From Dinochytrium kinnereticum (lineage: Eukaryota > Chytridiomycota > Chytridiomycetes > Chytridiales > Chytridiaceae): a DNA stretch of 35,203 bases. Location of the stretch: the NCBI GenBank assembly GCA_027604005.1, contig JADGJT010000210.1:321-35523 (forward strand), written 5' to 3'. Positions 32,115 through 35,203 of the stretch are shown here, in pieces; the first letter of the stretch is position 1, and each line of letters opens with the position of its first letter. A program made the position numbers and the translations under genes. The notes beneath the pieces are model-generated. The model was not told the origin of the DNA. It worked only from the letters and a program-made list of their open reading frames with translations, and did not search any database.

Positions 32115-33006
32115 ATGGTTCAATCTTTCAACTTGCATGGAGTGTTGGCGGCCTTTAGGGTCATGAGGAACCCGTCGCTGGCGATTCCGCATGTCATCGT
32201 GCCAGGTTTGTTTTTTTATGAGATGATTGTCGCTAATGTTTTGAGATATTCGCCACTTGGATTTTCTAAAGTTCAGTGATGTGGGCCAGAAGGCTTTTGT
32301 TTTTGACAAGGACAATACCATCACCTTGCCCTACAAGTCTGAAATTTATCCACCATTGCAGGTATACATAGCGAGTGAGCTCAGATTTTAATGGGTCCAA
32401 TTCAGAAAGCCTGGAGCGATTGCCTTGGTGTCTTTGGAAAATCTGTGGTGATAGTGTCCAATTCTGCGGGTACACCTGATGATCCAGACTATGCACAGGT
32501 ATACTTCTGATGCGGTCTTTCCACATTAACGTCCATTGAAGGCGAAGGAGATAGAAGATGCGATAGGTTGGTTCCTCCCTTCAGCACGATGCCTAACGTG
32601 CTGCCTGCAGGAGTCCCAGTCGTAAGGAGGACTGAAAAGGTGCGTAATGATCCAGTGAATTAAAACTTAATCGGATGAGCAGAAGCCAGCAGGGGCAGAG
32701 AAGCTTGGAGGATACTTCAAGTGCCAGAACTCAGAGGTTGTCGTCGTGGGAGATCGCGTGTTCACAGACATTGTGTATGGCAACCTCGGTGGTGCAATGA
32801 CGGTACTTGTCAGCCAGCCGTTGACAGACAAAGGCGACAATTGGATTGCAGCACGGGTTTGATTCCATAGTTACTGTTATATGGCTGACTATATTACCTT
32901 TCAGATTCGGTCAGTGGAGAAGCGGCTGCTCTCCTTCCTTCTCTCCAGAGGGTTCACGTCTCCAGTTCACCCAAATGTGACTTCCAAATCAAAATTCGAT
33001 TTTTAA
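32115..33006 (+). CDS. GEP4: Phosphatidylglycerophosphatase Gep4 (HAD family)
   Basis: Seven exons (32115-32205, 32246-32361, 32406-32498, 32542-32566, 32611-32639, 32683-32856, 32905-33006) encode 209 residues. Gep4 dephosphorylates phosphatidylglycerophosphate to phosphatidylglycerol on the matrix side of the mitochondrial inner membrane, a step in cardiolipin synthesis. HAD motifs are complete: FDKDNT with nucleophile D51 and D53, VSNSAG at 87-91, K119 in TEKKPAG, and GDRVFTD with D142 and D147. LPYKSEIYPPLQ is also typical. Exons 4 and 5 are only 25 and 29 nt. Intron 1 ends in GAG and intron 3 in AAG. The nucleotide-sugar transporter starts 52 bp after the stop. Confidence 0.92.
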
Positions 33007-33058
33007 AAATTATTCAATTGAATTGTCAGCTCTGCTTGTTGACAAACCCATAAGGAGA

Positions 33059-34567
33059 ATGATTCTGAGTATGCCAAGATGGCTGCTTGCCGCCCTGATC
33101 AGCACACGCTCTTGGGTGCGAGTGCTTGCTGACGCTGCTACAAAGGCCGTGTATCTGCATATCAGGGGGAGTTTGGCCGTCTCCGCTGATAAGGATCAAC
33201 ATGAGAAGAGCCACCCTTATTCCGCCGAGCATCCTCCGCATAGGGAGTCAATATCAACTGTGGTGTTTGCTGTGACTGTATGGAATCCATCGAATTTGCA
33301 ATTGGATTCGATCTGCTAACATTCTCTTATTCTCTCAGTTTTACATCTTCACGTCGATAGGTATCTGGCCACAAATGAGATGCATCTGACTTGCTCCTAG
33401 TGATGGTGCTGGTGAATAAGACCGTTTTGAACGCTGTTCCGCTGCCAATGACATTTCTATGGCTTCAACTCATGGTGGCTGTCGCATTATTGTGGATTGC
33501 TTCATTCTTTAGTATGGTCAAGCTGCCACCCATCACTCCCTCCATTTGCAAAACATTGAGCCCGCTCATAACCATCAATGTCATTGGCCTCAGTCTAAAC
33601 ACCACATGTCTGCAGTACGTTGACGCGAGCTTCTTCCAGGTTTGAAGCAGCTATTGTATGTTACTTATGCTGACCCTTGACAAAGATCGCGCGCTCACTC
33701 GTGCTGCCCTTTACTGTAATGTTTACATTTTTTGGCATGAGGGAAAGTGTATCGGCACCAACCCTGGCTGCATGCGCCATTGTGTTTTCAGGATTTTGCG
33801 TTGGATCCTTTCTTGATGGAAAGACCGTTGGAATATCATCTTATGGAATTCTTCTAGGCGTTCTATCTTCCATCACGACAGCTGGCCACGCAATTGTTAT
33901 TAAGATGAATCTGGAAACCGTCAAGCTCTCCACCCTGGACTTGGTCTACTACAATAATTTCCTATCTTCGGTGCTGCTCATGCCGCTGCTTGCTGCGTCT
34001 GGTGAATTAGCGTATATTCGAGAGATGTGGAACACTGGGTCACCTATGAGCATTACCATTGTATCGGATGAAGCCACCGGATTCAGTCATGGTGCTAACA
34101 TGCCTGGTGATCATTCAGGCCTACTGACCCTTCTTTTTGGTGGAATCATTACGGTATGACGTTGAGCTGGCATCATTTTCACTTTCTTAAAGGCATCTCT
34201 TCCTTAGGGTGTGTTTGGCTTTCTGATCAACATCGCAGGATTCTTTCAAATCAAAGTGACCTCACCTCTTAGCCACATGATCAGTTCGGCCTTCCGAGGA
34301 GTGTGAGTGGCATTCCTGTCGCCAATGAGTGAGAGAAAGCTAACCCCGTTCATCAGTCTGCAAACGGTTCTGGCAGTAGCCTTCTTCCAGGACATCATCA
34401 CGGTCAATCGCCTCGTCAGCATCATCCTCGTCCTTGCAGGCAGCACGCTGTACGCGTGGGTCAAGGGCCATGAGCGCGGCCGTCACATCCATCACGCAGG
34501 CAGCGGTCGGACACAGCCTTCTTCGGTGCCTTCGTCAATCGTCATCAGAGGTGTTGCACAAAAATAA
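33059..34567 (+). CDS. Nucleotide-sugar transporter, GDP-fucose-transporter-like (SLC35C/TPT family)
   Basis: Six exons (33059-33277, 33339-33360, 33401-33639, 33686-34153, 34208-34302, 34357-34567) encode 417 residues. A polar N-terminal region of about 70 residues is followed by roughly ten hydrophobic segments. Blocks typical of the TPT/SLC35C branch are FYIFTSIVMVLVNKTVLN, YVDASFFQIARSLVLPFTV, YYNNFLSSVLLMPL, SPLSHMISSAFRGVLQTVLA and GSTLYAWVK. Such carriers exchange a GDP-sugar for GMP across the Golgi membrane. GDP-fucose is the best guess, with GDP-mannose or another sugar possible. Exon 2 is only 22 nt. The Lys stop context AAATAAAG embeds an AATAAA signal. ATG 33059 is used; a second Met four codons later is possible. 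Confidence 0.87.
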
Positions 34568-34568
34568 A
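34563..34568 (+). terminator. AATAAA overlapping the transporter stop codon
   Basis: The hexamer includes the TAA stop of the transporter gene. The next gene starts only 93 bp downstream, so an early poly(A) signal is plausible. Confidence 0.45.
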
Positions 34569-34660
34569 GAATCCAGTTTGGTCAACATCGTTTTTTTTTG
34601 TTTTTTTTTTCTCCTTCAAAAGCCTCCTGGAGCATCACCCCACACGCTCGCTCACCCACC

Positions 34661-35203
34661 ATGTTCATGCTGACTGCTGCAAGGAGGATCACACCCTCTA
34701 CCGCCTCCGTGCGCTCCCTCCAGCGCCTGTCCCCGATCACCGTCCAAGTCTGTAATCCGTCGTTGACTGCATGGCCTGACTGGGACAGCCGATCCGTCTT
34801 TTGTTTACTGACATCGTTTTCACACCTTCAATAGCGAGCTGCATTCCCCTGCAGAACATTCGCCTCCAACGTTAGCGATGCTAACGGAACTTATACCTCG
34901 GTAAGTTCTGCGTTGGTTTTGGGGCTTTTCTTTGCCGATCTGCCGATCTAACACATGCAACGATTAGGATGGCAAGCGTGTGGTCACCCTCATCCCTGGT
35001 GATGGCATTGGTCCCGAGATTTCCCGCTCAGTCAAGCACATCTTTGAGGCCGAGGAGGTACTATTTTTATCTCCCTTTTATGTCCTTTTTATGGGCCGGC
35101 GTAGATCTTAACGTTGCCTTTTGTTTTTGCCCTTTTCTTATTCAGGTTCCCATCGTTTGGGAGGAGGTCAGTGTCACCCCCATCTTGAAGGACGGAAAGA
35201 CCG
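34661..35203 (+). CDS. IDH1: NAD-dependent isocitrate dehydrogenase subunit 1, 5' part
   Basis: Four exons are visible (34661-34747, 34835-34900, 34968-35057, 35146 to the window end), and the gene runs off the edge. The first 45 residues are basic, Ser/Thr-rich and nearly free of acid residues, a mitochondrial presequence. Then RVVTLIPGDGIGPEISRSVKHIFEAEE and VPIVWEEVSVTP follow the start of NAD-IDH subunits in the TCA cycle. The WEEV segment and the lineage of similar fungal sequences favour the regulatory subunit Idh1 over Idh2, but the deciding residues are outside the window. ATG 34661 has an A at -3; a second ATG lies two codons later. Intron 1 has a GTCTGT donor. Confidence 0.88.

Noticed and set aside
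1..35203. Mobile element, CRISPR array, rRNA operon or secondary-metabolite cluster
   Set aside because: No transposase, reverse transcriptase, terminal repeat, spaced repeat array or synthase gene was seen. The MFS transporter has no biosynthetic neighbours.

Overview
This is nuclear DNA from a fungus. Short introns (mostly about 45-180 nt) interrupt nearly every gene, branch sites resemble CTAAC/TACTAAC, and the gene set is fungal: Sct1/Gpt2-type acyltransferase, Pil1 eisosome protein, Acl4, Gep4 and a DHA2 drug transporter. A TRAP-alpha subunit and a SART3 homologue with HAT repeats, both absent from budding yeast, together with loose splice sites, suggest an early-diverging lineage such as a chytrid or relative. 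That placement is inference. All gene models below were spliced by eye. Apart from the low-confidence candidate at 11341-11831, the multi-exon models close in frame at every exon junction.

Left half (1-13.9 kb), sparse. After 1.4 kb of low-complexity DNA come a membrane-anchored START-domain protein (-, 1412-3212) and a divergent DHA2-type MFS transporter (+, 4052-6315) with a clear TATA box. Next is a single-exon BET-family chromatin protein that carries a GATA zinc finger between its bromodomain and its NET domain (-, 7297-9288). About 2.8 kb follow with only a doubtful small gene and a cluster of CCAAT boxes, then a Thr-rich secreted protein (-, 12070-12393) and 1.5 kb without a gene.

Right half (13.9-35.2 kb), dense. 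In order: glycerol-3-phosphate acyltransferase (+), TRAP-alpha (-), class I CPD photolyase (-), Pil1 eisosome protein (+), tyrosyl-DNA phosphodiesterase Tdp1 (-), SART3/Prp24-type U6 snRNP recycling factor with 22 exons (-), Acl4 chaperone of ribosomal protein uL4 (+), mitochondrial ribosomal protein bL19m (-), Gep4 PGP phosphatase (+), a GDP-fucose-transporter-like carrier (+), and the 5' end of NAD-isocitrate dehydrogenase IDH1 (+), cut by the window edge. Some neighbours are separated by only 41-96 bp.

The genes do not form one pathway. Themes are phospholipid and membrane biology (GPAT, Gep4, START, Pil1), mitochondrial function (bL19m, Gep4, IDH1), DNA repair (photolyase, Tdp1) and RNA/ribosome biogenesis (SART3, Acl4). 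I saw no mobile element, CRISPR array, rRNA or convincing tRNA. The most unusual items are the bromodomain-GATA-NET fusion, a 10-nt microexon carrying the acyltransferase active-site histidine, two apparent GC-AG introns in the SART3 gene, and the 41-bp divergent gene pair.
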